DNA from: Paenibacillus sp. FSL H8-0048
Lineage (GTDB): Bacteria; Bacillota; Bacilli; Paenibacillales; Paenibacillaceae
Assembly: GCF_038002825.1 (NCBI RefSeq)
Contig: NZ_JBBODF010000001.1
Coordinates: 3,162,001-3,226,000, forward strand
Direction: 5' to 3'
Length of the DNA stretch: 64,000 nucleotides
A program made the translations under genes and the position numbers. Below are positions 1 through 8,272 of the stretch, piece after piece. The notes below the pieces were generated by a model that worked only from the letters and a program-made list of their open reading frames with translations, did not search any database and had not been told where the DNA came from. The stretch's first letter is position 1. The number at the start of each line of letters is the position of its first letter.

Positions 1-741
1 CCCCCCGAGAACCACCATGACGATGATTTCAAAAGACTTCAGGAAGTTGAAGCTCCCCGGCGTAATGACGTAGAACGTATGGGCCGACAGGCCGCCCGCC
101 ATGCCGGCAAACAGCGCCCCGATGGTGAAGGCAATGATTTTGTAACGTGTCGTATTAATCCCCATCGCCTCAGCGGCAATCTCATTCTCGCGGATCGCAA
201 TACAGGCCCGGCCGTGAGTAGATCTAATGAAGTTATTAATCAGTACGACTGAGATCAGAGTGAAGAAGAAGAGCATGGTCCAGGTGGTTTTGGCCGGAAT
301 ACCGCTGAGTCCTGAAGCTCCGCCGACATATTCCGTATTCAGCATAATGATGCGGATAATCTCACCGAACCCCAGCGTAGCAATAGCAAGATAGTCCCCG
401 TTAAGCCGGAGCGTAGGCATCCCGATTAATACACCGAATACCGCTGCCAGCAGTCCGCCCGCAAGAATAGCAGGAATGAACGGCACATTGTAGTCAAGGG
501 TAAGAATCGCCGAGGTATACGCACCCACCGACATGAACCCGGCATGGCCAATGGAGAACTGCCCGGTAATCCCGGTAATCAGGTTCAGCGACACGGCCAG
601 CATGATATTAACCCCGATGAGCAGCAGCATAGACTGATTCACATCACTAAGAATTCCCGTTGTTAAAAGAACCTTTACGAATCCATAGAACGCAAGGGCG
701 ACAAGTATGCCCAGCCAGAACTTTTTATTTATCTTTGTCAC
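1..741 (-). CDS. livM: Branched-chain amino acid ABC transporter permease LivM (3' end beyond window)
   Basis: Inner-membrane permease that pairs with LivH to import leucine, isoleucine and valine or related amino acids, driven by LivG/LivF ATPases that should lie beyond the window edge. The frame is open through base 1, so only about 247 N-terminal codons are present. I chose the GTG at 741, preceded by a GGGGGA ribosome site; it gives an N-terminus beginning VTKINKKFWLG and then hydrophobic segments. The sequence reading NLITGQFSIGHAGFMSVG is typical of LivM. It starts 12 bp after the livH stop, so the two are co-transcribed. Family assignment is firm; the transported substrate is inferred. 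Confidence 0.9.
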   Translation of the reverse strand, partial: MTKINKKFWLGILVALAFYGFVKVLLTTGILSDVNQSMLLLIGVNIMLAVSLNLITGITGQFSIGHAGFMSVGAYTSAILTLDYNVPFIPAILAGGLLAAVFGVLIGMPTLRLNGDYLAIATLGFGEIIRIIMLNTEYVGGASGLSGIPAKTTWTMLFFFTLISVVLINNFIRSTHGRACIAIRENEIAAEAMGINTTRYKIIAFTIGALFAGMAGGLSAHTFYVITPGSFNFLKSFEIIVMVVLGG

Positions 742-753
742 GGCAGCTTCCCC

Positions 754-1665
754 CTACACTTTCTCCCGGACATTCTTGCCGAACAGTCCGGATGGTTTGA
801 AGATAAGGATTAGAATCAGTACCGCAAAGGCTACACCGTCACGCCACGAGGAGAACCCGAGCGAAGAAATCTCTGTCTCCACCGTTCCCAGCAGCAATCC
901 GCCGACAAGCGCACCCGGAATACTTCCAATGCCTCCAAGCACTGCCGCGACAAAAGCCTTAAGCCCGGGCATAACGCCCATGAGAGGATCAACCGAATTG
1001 TATGTCATTCCGAAAATCACGCCCGCGGCAGCGGCAAGCGCTGAACCGATCGCGAAGGTGGCTGAAATAGTGCGGTCTACGTTGATACCCATCAACCGCG
1101 CCGCTTCTACATCAAAGGATACGGCCCGCATGGCTTTTCCCGTCTTGGTGTAACGAACGATATATTGCAGTACAAGCATAAGAATAATCGTTGTTAGCAG
1201 AATCATGATCTGGTTCGATTCGACCTGGATGGAGGACCCGAAGAGATGATACTGCTTCTTATCCATAATATCCGGGAAGCCCTTGGCCTGAGGCCCGAGA
1301 ATCAAGACTCCGGTATATTCTAGCAGGAAGGATACGCCGATCGCTGTAATCAGCGCTGCAATTCGAGTGGACTTACGAAGCGGCTTATACGCCAGACGTT
1401 CAATGCTGATACCGAGCAATGCACTTATGGTCATCGAGATGATCAGCGACAAGAGCAGTACAACGATCGGCGGCAATCCGGCATTCGCCAGGTATTTGGC
1501 ACTGTACAGACCGATGAACGACCCTACCATAAATACATCGCCGTGCGCAAAATTAATCAGCTTGATGATACCGTACACCATTGTGTAACCAAGGGCGATC
1601 AGAGCGTAAATGCTGCCTACGGATATCCCGTTTATTAGTTGCTGAATGAAATACTCCATCGCCAT
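754..1665 (-). CDS. livH: Branched-chain amino acid ABC transporter permease LivH
   Basis: Integral-membrane permease of the HAAT (Liv) family, 303 aa, which is the usual length. Several hydrophobic helices cover most of the chain, and family motifs are visible: LIALGYTMVYGIIKLINFAHGD near the N-terminus, VLGGIGSIPGA at about residues 240-250 and a C-terminal IFKPSGLFG. It forms the membrane channel with LivM directly downstream (12 bp gap). Two in-frame ATGs (1665 and 1659) both lie behind a GGGGAGAAGGGG stretch, so the exact start is uncertain by two codons. No periplasmic-type binding protein gene is seen upstream, so it must be elsewhere if present. Confidence 0.92.
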   Translation of the reverse strand: MAMEYFIQQLINGISVGSIYALIALGYTMVYGIIKLINFAHGDVFMVGSFIGLYSAKYLANAGLPPIVVLLLSLIISMTISALLGISIERLAYKPLRKSTRIAALITAIGVSFLLEYTGVLILGPQAKGFPDIMDKKQYHLFGSSIQVESNQIMILLTTIILMLVLQYIVRYTKTGKAMRAVSFDVEAARLMGINVDRTISATFAIGSALAAAAGVIFGMTYNSVDPLMGVMPGLKAFVAAVLGGIGSIPGALVGGLLLGTVETEISSLGFSSWRDGVAFAVLILILIFKPSGLFGKNVREKV

Positions 1666-2206
1666 CCCCTTCTCCCCATATTCATCTTGTATACCCCTTT
1701 CTCTGTGCTGTTTCTCTTTTCTTGGATTATGATGTCATTTATATTAACACAAGGTCAGAGAATCGTCACTAATTATTGTGTGAATTAATACAAAATTCAA
1801 TAGTTGGTGTTATATTACATAACATGATATATGTAGGATTCGGTAGGATAATATAGGTTTTCGAAAAATGCGCAGAAAACAGGAGAAAAACAGAGGATTT
1901 TCAAGCAGGGACGTTTTAGAAGTTGTTTCCTTTTCTTATACAATACTTTTTTTCTGCGGAATTAATATAACATTTGTCTCTTTACAGCATCATTCCTTCA
2001 ATTAATTAAAGGGGTAACGGATTGAACCGGCAGTGTGCGGTGGTAGAGGTCAGAAATAAACGTATAAAAGCTCCCCTACATCTACAGTCTCATCGACGAC
2101 TAGGCCAAGGTCCGGGCGGGCTGCTGGGCTCCGGGTTGTTCCTCACTTTCCCGTTCGTTGCTATACTCTACCAAGCATTACACACATTCAAAGGAGTGAA
2201 ATTGAA
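1666..2206. other. Intergenic region between divergent livH and CPBP genes
   Basis: About 540 bp without a convincing gene. The part next to livH (about 1700-2000) is AT-rich and should carry the liv promoter. An imperfect inverted repeat (GTTAT..ATAAC around 1810-1824) could be a regulator site, but I cannot assign it. A short open frame at 2022-2210 has no family resemblance and overlaps the next start, so I do not call it. The 3' end supplies the ribosome site of the CPBP gene. Confidence 0.5.
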
Positions 2207-3037
2207 ATGAGCACCATCGAAAAAGAGAAGACCGTCCAATCTGCCAGAAGAGGGTTGTTGGTATTCTTCCTGATACTCATTCCCCTCACGGCTATCAGTT
2301 ACATATTGGCTCTTACTGTAACGCCTGTGTATGGCTTGCTGCTCATGTGGGCGCCCGGGATCTCCTCTATACTCACCCGTATCCTGCTTCGTGAGGGCTT
2401 CGCTGATATCTCCCTTAGATTCGGGGGACAGCGCACGCTCAGGACGACTCCATTCATCTTGTTGTTGCCGGTGGCGGTTGGCCTGGTGGCCTACGGGACT
2501 GCCTGGATCACAGGACTGACAGAGTATACCGGCCACAATGGCAATGTTGTCGGTGCACTAGCCGGGACGATCCTAATTCAGATGTCTGTTGGGACCGTGA
2601 TGGGAATCATCAGCAGTGCCGGGGAAGAGCTAGGCTGGAGAGGCTATATGCTGACACGGCTTACTGAGGCCCGCGTCCCGAAGCCTATTCTCATGAGCGG
2701 GCTGATCTGGGGCATATGGCATATCCCGGCGATTCTAATCGGCAGCTACTATTCCGGCCCTTCTCTGGCCTTATCGATCATATTGTTCATGGTAACCATC
2801 AGCTCATTTAACATCATTATTAGTCTATTGCGTTTAAGCACGGGGAGCATATGGCCGGCTGTTCTGCTCCACGCCTCATGGAATGCTATCATTCAGGACG
2901 CTTTCGACCGCTACACCAGCGGGAAGAATGCCTATCTCTGGACAGGTGAGTCGGGGATACTGGTGGCAGCTACGCTCGTAATTGCAGCGTGGTTCTTCTA
3001 CAGAAGATCTGCATTCGTGAAGGATGCCCGATTGTAA
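2207..3037 (+). CDS. CPBP family intramembrane metalloprotease (CAAX-protease-like)
   Basis: Polytopic membrane protein of 276 aa with the CPBP/Abi signature: the EExxxR motif at E140, E141 and R145 (GEELGWRGYML), a conserved histidine in WGIWHIP (H172) and the HxxxN motif at H222-N226 (LLHASWN). In the family these residues form a metal-dependent intramembrane protease site. Bacterial members act in bacteriocin immunity, peptide processing or unknown roles. A clear AAAGGAG ribosome site precedes the ATG. It stands alone, divergent from livH, and is followed by a repeat element ending in a terminator-like hairpin. The substrate cannot be deduced from sequence. Confidence 0.85.
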   Translation: MSTIEKEKTVQSARRGLLVFFLILIPLTAISYILALTVTPVYGLLLMWAPGISSILTRILLREGFADISLRFGGQRTLRTTPFILLLPVAVGLVAYGTAWITGLTEYTGHNGNVVGALAGTILIQMSVGTVMGIISSAGEELGWRGYMLTRLTEARVPKPILMSGLIWGIWHIPAILIGSYYSGPSLALSIILFMVTISSFNIIISLLRLSTGSIWPAVLLHASWNAIIQDAFDRYTSGKNAYLWTGESGILVAATLVIAAWFFYRRSAFVKDARL

Positions 3038-3080
3038 ATGGCAATACGGCAAATACGAGACGCTGGATTTTTTGAGCAGG

Positions 3081-3352
3081 ATCAACGTAATCACTTGGAT
3101 GGACGCTCCGCAAACGGAACGTTGTTACAATCGCTGTTGTGTCCAGATTTTTTTCATTCCCCTTAGCGGTGAAAATCCGGACACAAAGGCGACCGCTACC
3201 GCTTTTTCACAATCGTTCCGTCCGCTCCACTGTTTAAGCGGGATGCGAAAACACAAAAAGAAAGCGTCCTTTGGTAAAATGGAGTTACTATTAAAACATG
3301 CTGCAATGGCCCAAACAGAAAGCAGCAATTCTCCCATAAGAGAATTGCTGCT
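3081..3352 (+). repeat. Intergenic repeat element, copy 1 (inverted copy at 52192-52418)
   Basis: Non-coding segment that matches 52192-52418 in the opposite orientation over most of its length. Shared blocks in order are ATCAACGT, ACTTGG, TGGACGCTCCGC, AACGG, CCAGATTTTTTTCATTCCCC, GGTGAAAATCCGGA, AGGCGACCGCT, TCGTTCCGTCC and CTGTTTAAGCGG, ending in a hairpin built on AGCAGC(A/G)ATTCTC. This copy has roughly 45 extra bases before the hairpin. No frame is conserved between the two copies, so it looks like a dispersed non-coding element. Confidence 0.8.
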
Positions 3353-3357
3353 CTTTT
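3321..3357 (+). terminator. Rho-independent terminator-like hairpin after CPBP gene
   Basis: Perfect 13-bp stem (AGCAGCAATTCTC against GAGAATTGCTGCT) with a 6-nt loop and a following CTTTT tract. It sits at the end of the repeat element and can terminate transcription from the CPBP side. Confidence 0.75.
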
Positions 3358-3407
3358 AACATTTGAAGCTTTTACGAAATCTGAGATTTGACTCGGGCAA
3401 TGACCGC

Positions 3408-4490
3408 CTAGTCCAAATATACCGCCTTCCCCGTCTGGGCCGATTCATAGATGGCCTCCAGAATCCGGGAGACTACATAAGCCTGCTCAGGAGTGACGAC
3501 CGGATCTTTATCCTGTTCGATCGCTTCGATCCACTTTCTTAATTCGATATCCGTAGATTTCTCTTCTTTGCCTTCATAAAAGGCTACTCCTCCGGCACCA
3601 AGCTCAATTTCATTCGTGTATAGCTTGCTATGCTTCTCTCCGTTAATCCGGAGACCGTTCTTCATGTCCGCACCCGCTTCGGTTCCGCTTAAGCTGCACT
3701 TGGCTTCATCCACATTCAGCGAATTCAGCGCCCAGCTCGCCTCCAGCGTAATCGTTGCGCCGTTCTCCATCACAATCATCCCGAAGGCCGAGTCTTCCAC
3801 GGTGAATTTTTTCGGGTCCCAGGGTCCCCAGGCATTGGCGGCATCTTCTTTTTGGGAGAGCTCGTGGTACTTGGTCCCTAGTACAACCTTCGGTTTGTAG
3901 TTGTCCATCATCCAGAGCGTCAGATCCAGCGCATGGGTTCCAATATCAATCAGCGGACCGCCTCCCTGCTTCTCCTCATCCAGGAATACCCCCCAGGTAG
4001 GGACGGCTCTGCGCCGGATGGCATGTGCTTTCGCATAATAGATATGGCCGAGCTCGCCTGCTTCACAGACTTTTTTCAGATATAAGCTGTCTTGCCGGAA
4101 CCGGTTGTCATACCCTATAGTCAGCTTCTTTCCTGTACGCTTCGCTGCTTCAGCCATACGTTTGGCGTCCGCCGCTGTCTTGGCCATGGGCTTCTCACAC
4201 ATCACATGCTTGCCCGCTTCTAAGGCCGCAATGGATATTTCCGCATGCGCGTCATTGGGAGTAAGCACATGAACAATGTCAATGGAGGCATCCTTCAATA
4301 ATTCCTCATAGTCCGTATAGACAGCAGCATCTGCACCGCCGTATTGTTCAGCAGCCGCTTCAGCCCGTTCCTTGATAATATCGCAAAAGGCTACCACTTG
4401 AACCTTATCCTGTCTGCTTAAAGCAGGCAGATGCTTCCCGTTCGCAATCCCTCCACAGCCGATTACACCAACACGATACACTTTGCTCAT
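3408..4490 (-). CDS. Gfo/Idh/MocA family NAD(P)-dependent oxidoreductase
   Basis: Predicted sugar or cyclitol dehydrogenase, 360 aa from the ATG at 4490. An in-frame GTG two codons upstream is possible, but the GTGAGG ribosome site fits the ATG better. The N-terminal Rossmann fold shows VGVIGCGGIANGKHLPAL (residues 7-24). The catalytic lysine motif EKP is at about residues 99-101, and the second-domain motif LIDIGTHALDL follows. It is the last gene of a leftward set with an AraC regulator (7-12 bp away) and a second Gfo/Idh protein. This layout suggests induced use of a sugar or inositol-like compound. The substrate is not determinable. Confidence 0.9.
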   Translation of the reverse strand: MSKVYRVGVIGCGGIANGKHLPALSRQDKVQVVAFCDIIKERAEAAAEQYGGADAAVYTDYEELLKDASIDIVHVLTPNDAHAEISIAALEAGKHVMCEKPMAKTAADAKRMAEAAKRTGKKLTIGYDNRFRQDSLYLKKVCEAGELGHIYYAKAHAIRRRAVPTWGVFLDEEKQGGGPLIDIGTHALDLTLWMMDNYKPKVVLGTKYHELSQKEDAANAWGPWDPKKFTVEDSAFGMIVMENGATITLEASWALNSLNVDEAKCSLSGTEAGADMKNGLRINGEKHSKLYTNEIELGAGGVAFYEGKEEKSTDIELRKWIEAIEQDKDPVVTPEQAYVVSRILEAIYESAQTGKAVYLD

Positions 4491-4502
4491 CGTCACTCAT
4501 CC

Positions 4503-5426
4503 TCACTGTTGATTTATTTTTCGGGCCTTACGGTATGCAGCAGGGGTCATGCCCAGCCGCTTGCGGAATACTGAATGCAGATAGGTCGCAGTGGTGAACC
4601 CTTCGGACTCCGCGATATGTTCGATTGACAGGCTGCTGGCTTCAAGCTTGCTGCACACAGCCTTCAATCGGATCTCCTCAAGAATCCGGCTGAAGGTCTG
4701 ATCCGGATCGATCTGCTTAAATATCCGCTGCAGCTGTCTGGCGCTGATATTCAGCTTCTCCGCAACATTCTCCAGCGTCACGGCTGCTGAATAATTCGCT
4801 TCCATATATTGAACAGCATATTGGTAGCGGTAGGTCACCATATCCCGCACGGGTGCCGCGGCTCCCATCCCGCCTGTATCATACGCTCTGGTCACCTTGA
4901 GCAAGATACTAATCACTAGATGCTTGATCGAGGTGTAATATCCCGCAAGCTTGCCGTCACAGGCCTCATAAGCTTCCAGAAAACACTTCATCGCCCTGTG
5001 ATAATCCTGCGCAGGGATAAGCGGCAGCTTCCTCAGCTTCTCCACACATTCCTCCGCTTCCGCAACCTCCCACGGGTCTGCATCGTCTCTCTGCTTCTCC
5101 GCAATATGGACATGCAGACATAGCTCCTCCATCGACTCTTCCGCATCCGCTTCCTGACGGTGCATCACGCCCGGTCCGGTCAAATAGAGCATTCCCTCCG
5201 ATAGAGGATACTGCTGATCGCCAAGAATGACCGTTCCCTTGCCCCGTGGTATGAAATGAAATTCAAATTCAGCATGGTTATGGAAATCAATGACCCTCCC
5301 CGGCGGGAAAGAGGTCAAATGAAACCGGAGAACAGAAATTTCATAATGTCCCCACAGGATAGAAATATCCAATCTTTCCAGCAGATCCATTTTCTCAAAC
5401 ATAATCTCGAAGGGAAAAGGGCTCAT
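4503..5426 (-). CDS. AraC family transcriptional regulator with N-terminal cupin
   Basis: Transcription factor of 307 aa. Residues about 30-110 form a cupin-like sensor (FHNHAEFEFHFIPRGKGTVILGDQQYPLSEGMLYLTGPGVMHRQ), and the last 100 residues carry the double helix-turn-helix (VTLENVAEKLNISARQLQRIFK, then HIAESEGFTTATYLHSVFRKRLGMTPAAYRK). It lies between two Gfo/Idh oxidoreductase genes on the same strand, 42 bp after the first and about 12 bp before the second. It is therefore probably the operon's own activator, responding to the sugar or a derivative. Confidence 0.9.
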   Translation of the reverse strand: MSPFPFEIMFEKMDLLERLDISILWGHYEISVLRFHLTSFPPGRVIDFHNHAEFEFHFIPRGKGTVILGDQQYPLSEGMLYLTGPGVMHRQEADAEESMEELCLHVHIAEKQRDDADPWEVAEAEECVEKLRKLPLIPAQDYHRAMKCFLEAYEACDGKLAGYYTSIKHLVISILLKVTRAYDTGGMGAAAPVRDMVTYRYQYAVQYMEANYSAAVTLENVAEKLNISARQLQRIFKQIDPDQTFSRILEEIRLKAVCSKLEASSLSIEHIAESEGFTTATYLHSVFRKRLGMTPAAYRKARKINQQ

Positions 5427-5468
5427 GTTAACCTCCTGCTTAAGCTAAGCTCGGTACCGGATAAGTGA

Positions 5469-6473
5469 TCAGGACTTCAGTTCGGCTAACTGGACCACAC
5501 GTCCTGCCTTCGCCGAGAGATTCGCCGCCTCCATTAACCGGGTAAGCTCCGTTGCCGCTTGAATATTGTCAGAAGCAACCGTGTTGTTCTGGATGTGGGT
5601 CACCCACTGCTCAAAAGCGCTCTCACGGTTGGCCTGCACAGCCGTATCGTTCCAGGCCGCCCCTTGATCTGCTGCTTGATTACTTCTGACAAGCAGCTTC
5701 GCTTCAGGCGCTCCATAGAGCAGGGTCCCTTCCGTTCCATGCACTTCTATGGTAAAAGGGGAGTAGCTGTTCACGAAGCCGGCTTCCACCACACCGATTG
5801 CTCCCGAATCCGTATAGAGCGTCGCTACTGCGTTATCTTCCACTTCCTTGCCCGTCACATATCCGAAGCTCGCGCTGACCCCGGTCACCTCTTGACCCAG
5901 AAACAGTCTGGCCAGGTACATGGGATGGCATCCCAGATCAATCAAAGCCCCGCCCTGGCACTGCTCCAGGCTATAGAAATGCTCGGGAAGCCAGTTGGCC
6001 GTTGCGCCGTTATGGGATAAGCGGACTCTGACATAAGTGATATCTCCAAGCAGCCCCTGGCTTAAAATATCTTGAACCGTTAACGTATAACCGTCATTTA
6101 GCCGCGGCAGCGACACCGTTAGCTTCACTCCATGAGTCTCGACCTCGGAGAGGATTTCATTCACCTCACTCAGCGTTGCAGCTACAACCTTTTCGGTGAA
6201 AATATGCTTGCCTGCTCTGGCCGCCGCAATCATGACCTCCCGGTGCATCCGGGTGGGCGCGTCGACAATCACGGCATCGATATCCTTCCGGGCAAGCATA
6301 TCCTCCAAAGAATCATAAAACGGGACATTCAAGCTCTCTGCCGCCTTCCTGCCCCGCTCCGCATCCTCGTCCCATACCGCAGCAATCTCCGTATCTCCAT
6401 GCTCCTGAGCCTGCTTCGTATAATCCCAGGCATGTACATGCCAAAAGCTGATCTTACCAATCCTAATGCTCAC
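5469..6473 (-). CDS. Gfo/Idh/MocA family oxidoreductase (atypical nucleotide-binding loop)
   Basis: Second oxidoreductase of the operon and its first gene, 334 aa. The dinucleotide-binding loop is unusual: IGKISFWHVHAWDY replaces the glycine-rich GxGxxG. The catalytic lysine is retained in TEKVVA (about residue 95), with V in place of the usual P. The C-terminal domain keeps GGALIDLGCHPMYLARL. Altered loops of this kind occur in a subset of the family, so the gene is probably functional but with different cofactor geometry. Upstream is a long non-coding stretch that should carry the operon promoter. Confidence 0.85.
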   Translation of the reverse strand: MSIRIGKISFWHVHAWDYTKQAQEHGDTEIAAVWDEDAERGRKAAESLNVPFYDSLEDMLARKDIDAVIVDAPTRMHREVMIAAARAGKHIFTEKVVAATLSEVNEILSEVETHGVKLTVSLPRLNDGYTLTVQDILSQGLLGDITYVRVRLSHNGATANWLPEHFYSLEQCQGGALIDLGCHPMYLARLFLGQEVTGVSASFGYVTGKEVEDNAVATLYTDSGAIGVVEAGFVNSYSPFTIEVHGTEGTLLYGAPEAKLLVRSNQAADQGAAWNDTAVQANRESAFEQWVTHIQNNTVASDNIQAATELTRLMEAANLSAKAGRVVQLAELKS

Positions 6474-6697
6474 CCGCCTGCACCTCCATATACATTATTC
6501 TGACATCACCTATAAAGTATCATATAACAAGTAGGATTTTTAGTAGATAAATGCGACATCGCCTATATGTAATTACGACATCGGAATGGAAAATCATATC
6601 GTTCAAGGATTCAGCATACTCAAGCTATCGGAACGCAAAATAACCCCACAAAGCAGGTACTTTGCGGGGGCCCCAAATTCTTGCGTACAAGTGGAAA

Positions 6698-6726
6698 CGG
6701 TAACGTCCTTTTAAAGGACGTTACCG
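6698..6726. repeat. Perfect 29-bp palindrome
   Basis: Arms CGGTAACGTCCTTT and AAAGGACGTTACCG surround a single T, making a perfect 14-bp inverted repeat. It could be a transcript-end hairpin or a protein site. It has no U tract, so a simple terminator is not the obvious reading. Confidence 0.8.
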
Positions 6727-6774
6727 AAACATATAAACTCTCATATTTGAACAAAATGCCTGCGGCATCGCCAT

Positions 6775-6898
6775 TGTGGTCGGTTTTTCGACCACATTTG
6801 GCCATCGCACCTCCGCCGCACCGAATGTGGTCGGTTTTTCGACTACATCCCGCCCACACGCCTCTGCCGCACCGAATGTGGTCGGTTTTTCGACTACA
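6775..6898. repeat. Three tandem hairpin repeats, 51-bp period
   Basis: Units at 6775-6796, 6826-6847 and 6877-6898 share TGTGGTCGGTTTTTCGACTA or its close variant. The first is a perfect 8-bp stem (TGTGGTCG/CGACCACA) with loop GTTTTT; the other two carry one change that gives CGACTACA. The sequence CGCACC..CCGC(A)CCGAA between units is also partly repeated. Confidence 0.8.
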
Positions 6899-6978
6899 TC
6901 CGTCTCCGGCCCAGATGACCACGTAATGCCCAATGTGTTCGGTGAATCCACATCGGACTAAAATCATAATTTCCTAAT

Positions 6979-7006
6979 CAAAAAAGGAGCTCAATATGAG
7001 CTCCTT
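6979..7006 (-). terminator. Terminator of the tRNA operon
   Basis: AAGGAGCTCA and TGAGCTCCTT form a perfect 10-bp stem with a 3-nt loop. Read leftward, it is followed by a run of six T. It lies downstream of the two leftward tRNA genes. Confidence 0.85.
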
Positions 7007-7140
7007 ATCAAACGGAGAGAGAGGGATACTCTCGCTATGCGAGAGATTGCGATGCCATTGCTAACGAAGCTTATGCTCCAACGAACCACGAAGGTTCTCA
7101 TCCCTAACAGGGAAGTAATATCAAACGGAGAGAGAGGGAT
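7006..7140. repeat. Direct duplication of the tRNA-Ser 3' end
   Basis: A 22-nt stretch (TATCAAACGGAGAGAGAGGG plus AT) is present at 7006-7027 and again at 7119-7140. The second copy contains the 3' end of tRNA-Ser. The sequence between the copies does not fold into another tRNA by eye. This may be a relic of a lost tandem tRNA gene or an attachment-site scar. Confidence 0.7.
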
Positions 7141-7214
7141 TCGAACCCTCGCACCGCTTACGCAGTCTAACCCCTTAGCAGAGGGTCCCCTTATAGCCAC
7201 TTGGGTATCTCTCC
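7126..7214 (-). tRNA. tRNA-Ser (GCU anticodon)
   Basis: Read leftward, the gene begins GGAGAGATACCCAAGTGGCT and has a 7-bp acceptor stem (GGAGAGA with TCTCTCC). The anticodon loop CTGCTAA gives GCU, a long variable arm typical of serine tRNA follows, and the T-arm reads GGTTCGAATCC. CCA is not encoded. It follows tRNA-Asn by 6 bp in the same leftward transcript. Confidence 0.95.
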
Positions 7215-7220
7215 AAGTAA

Positions 7221-7296
7221 TGGCTCCCCGAACAGGACTCGAACCTGTGACAACTCGATTAACAGTCGAGTGCTCTACCAACTGAGCTATCAGGGA
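7221..7296 (-). tRNA. tRNA-Asn (GUU anticodon)
   Basis: Read leftward, acceptor arms TCCCTGA and TCGGGGA pair, the D-arm reads TAGCTCAGTTGGTAGAGCA, the anticodon loop CTGTTAA gives GUU, and the T-arm is CAGGTTCGAGTCCTG. CCA is encoded at the 3' end. It is the promoter-proximal gene of the two-tRNA operon. Confidence 0.96.
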
Positions 7297-7381
7297 ACAT
7301 TAACATGAACAAGGATTAATTTATCATGATTCTACAGGTTAGTCAAGCGGGAAGCGGGAGATTATGAGATCGTTTACATAA

Positions 7382-8134
7382 TCAGATCCACTCTCCGTCC
7401 AGCGGAACAGCCACACGGCCGGACAGACCTTTCTGTTCAAGGCGCTGCTTCAACAGCTCCCTCGTCACAAGGCAGTGATTAATCGTATCCATATGCACAG
7501 CAATCACGGAAGCGGATGGAGCAGCATGGCATACCTCCACAACATCCTGTTCATTCATAGTAATGGGGCCTCCGCTCAGGAACTGTGCTCCTCCGGCATT
7601 GACTATAATGACCTCCGGCGCCTGCTCTGCTATCACCTGCTGAACCTCTTCGCACCAGATTGTATCTCCCGCCAAGTACAGCACAGGTTCTCCCTCTGCC
7701 CGGAAGAGGAACCCGGAGACCTTACCCATCAGCTCCCCGATCTCTCCTGTCCCGTGATGCCCGTCTGTACGTGTCAAGGCCACACCGCCGAAGGACGCAG
7801 AGCCGTTATCCATTATCTCTGTAACACGCCCAAAGCCATGGGCAGCAATTCGCTTCCCATCACCTTCCTGGCAATACACCGGCAACTCCTTGGACAACAA
7901 CTCTACTGCCGCAGCATCCCAGTGATCCTGATGCAGATGCGTGACCAGCACCACACCCGGCTCCAGCCACTGCTGAACCGGCCCCGGCAATGACACCAGC
8001 GGATTCCTGAGGTCATTGCCGGAATTCATAATCGGCGGATTCACACCCTGCTCACTCAGCATCGGATCGATCAGGAACGTTACACCGCCGTATTCCAGCC
8101 ATAGGGTGGCGTGGCGGATCAGCTTTATTTTCAT
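7382..8134 (-). CDS. MBL-fold metal-dependent hydrolase (UlaG-like)
   Basis: Cytosolic metallo-beta-lactamase-fold hydrolase of 250 aa. The zinc-binding motif HLHQDH occupies residues 66-71 (VTHLHQDHWDA), and a later YLAGDTIW gives the bridging aspartate. The N-terminus KIKLIRHATLWLEYGGVTFLIDP matches the UlaG/YtnP-like branch. The ATG at 8134 is preferred over an upstream GTG because it has an AGAGG site 8 nt away. It is divergent from a Lrp/AsnC regulator across about 140 bp, which may control it. The substrate is unknown. Confidence 0.88.
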   Translation of the reverse strand: MKIKLIRHATLWLEYGGVTFLIDPMLSEQGVNPPIMNSGNDLRNPLVSLPGPVQQWLEPGVVLVTHLHQDHWDAAAVELLSKELPVYCQEGDGKRIAAHGFGRVTEIMDNGSASFGGVALTRTDGHHGTGEIGELMGKVSGFLFRAEGEPVLYLAGDTIWCEEVQQVIAEQAPEVIIVNAGGAQFLSGGPITMNEQDVVEVCHAAPSASVIAVHMDTINHCLVTRELLKQRLEQKGLSGRVAVPLDGEWI

Positions 8135-8272
8135 GATATGCACCTCTTCCCGGATATCTACCTTATGTTCACTTTCTGATACAATAAGTATAAATCAGCG
8201 CAGGAACAGAAGACATTGTGCCGCGAAAGTGTTTCTTAGGTTCTGCTTTCAGCCGGAAAGGAATTCAAGGAA

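Larger units (their letters stand above)
6474..6978. other. Intergenic region rich in hairpins and short repeats
   Basis: About 500 bp without a credible gene. It holds, in order, a CCCC..CAAAG/CTTTG..GGGG hairpin (6644-6669), a 14-bp-arm palindrome (6698-6726) and three copies of a small hairpin at 51-bp spacing (6775-6898). A degenerate fourth copy may lie near 6931. Short frames through the repeats are artefacts of the repetition. Confidence 0.7.

Noticed and set aside
1810..1824. CodY or other global regulator box upstream of livH
   Set aside because: Only an imperfect GTTAT/ATAAC palindrome is present; it does not match the CodY consensus closely enough.
2022..2210. 62-codon frame before the CPBP gene
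   Set aside because: No ribosome site or homology, and it overlaps the real start; treated as non-coding leader.
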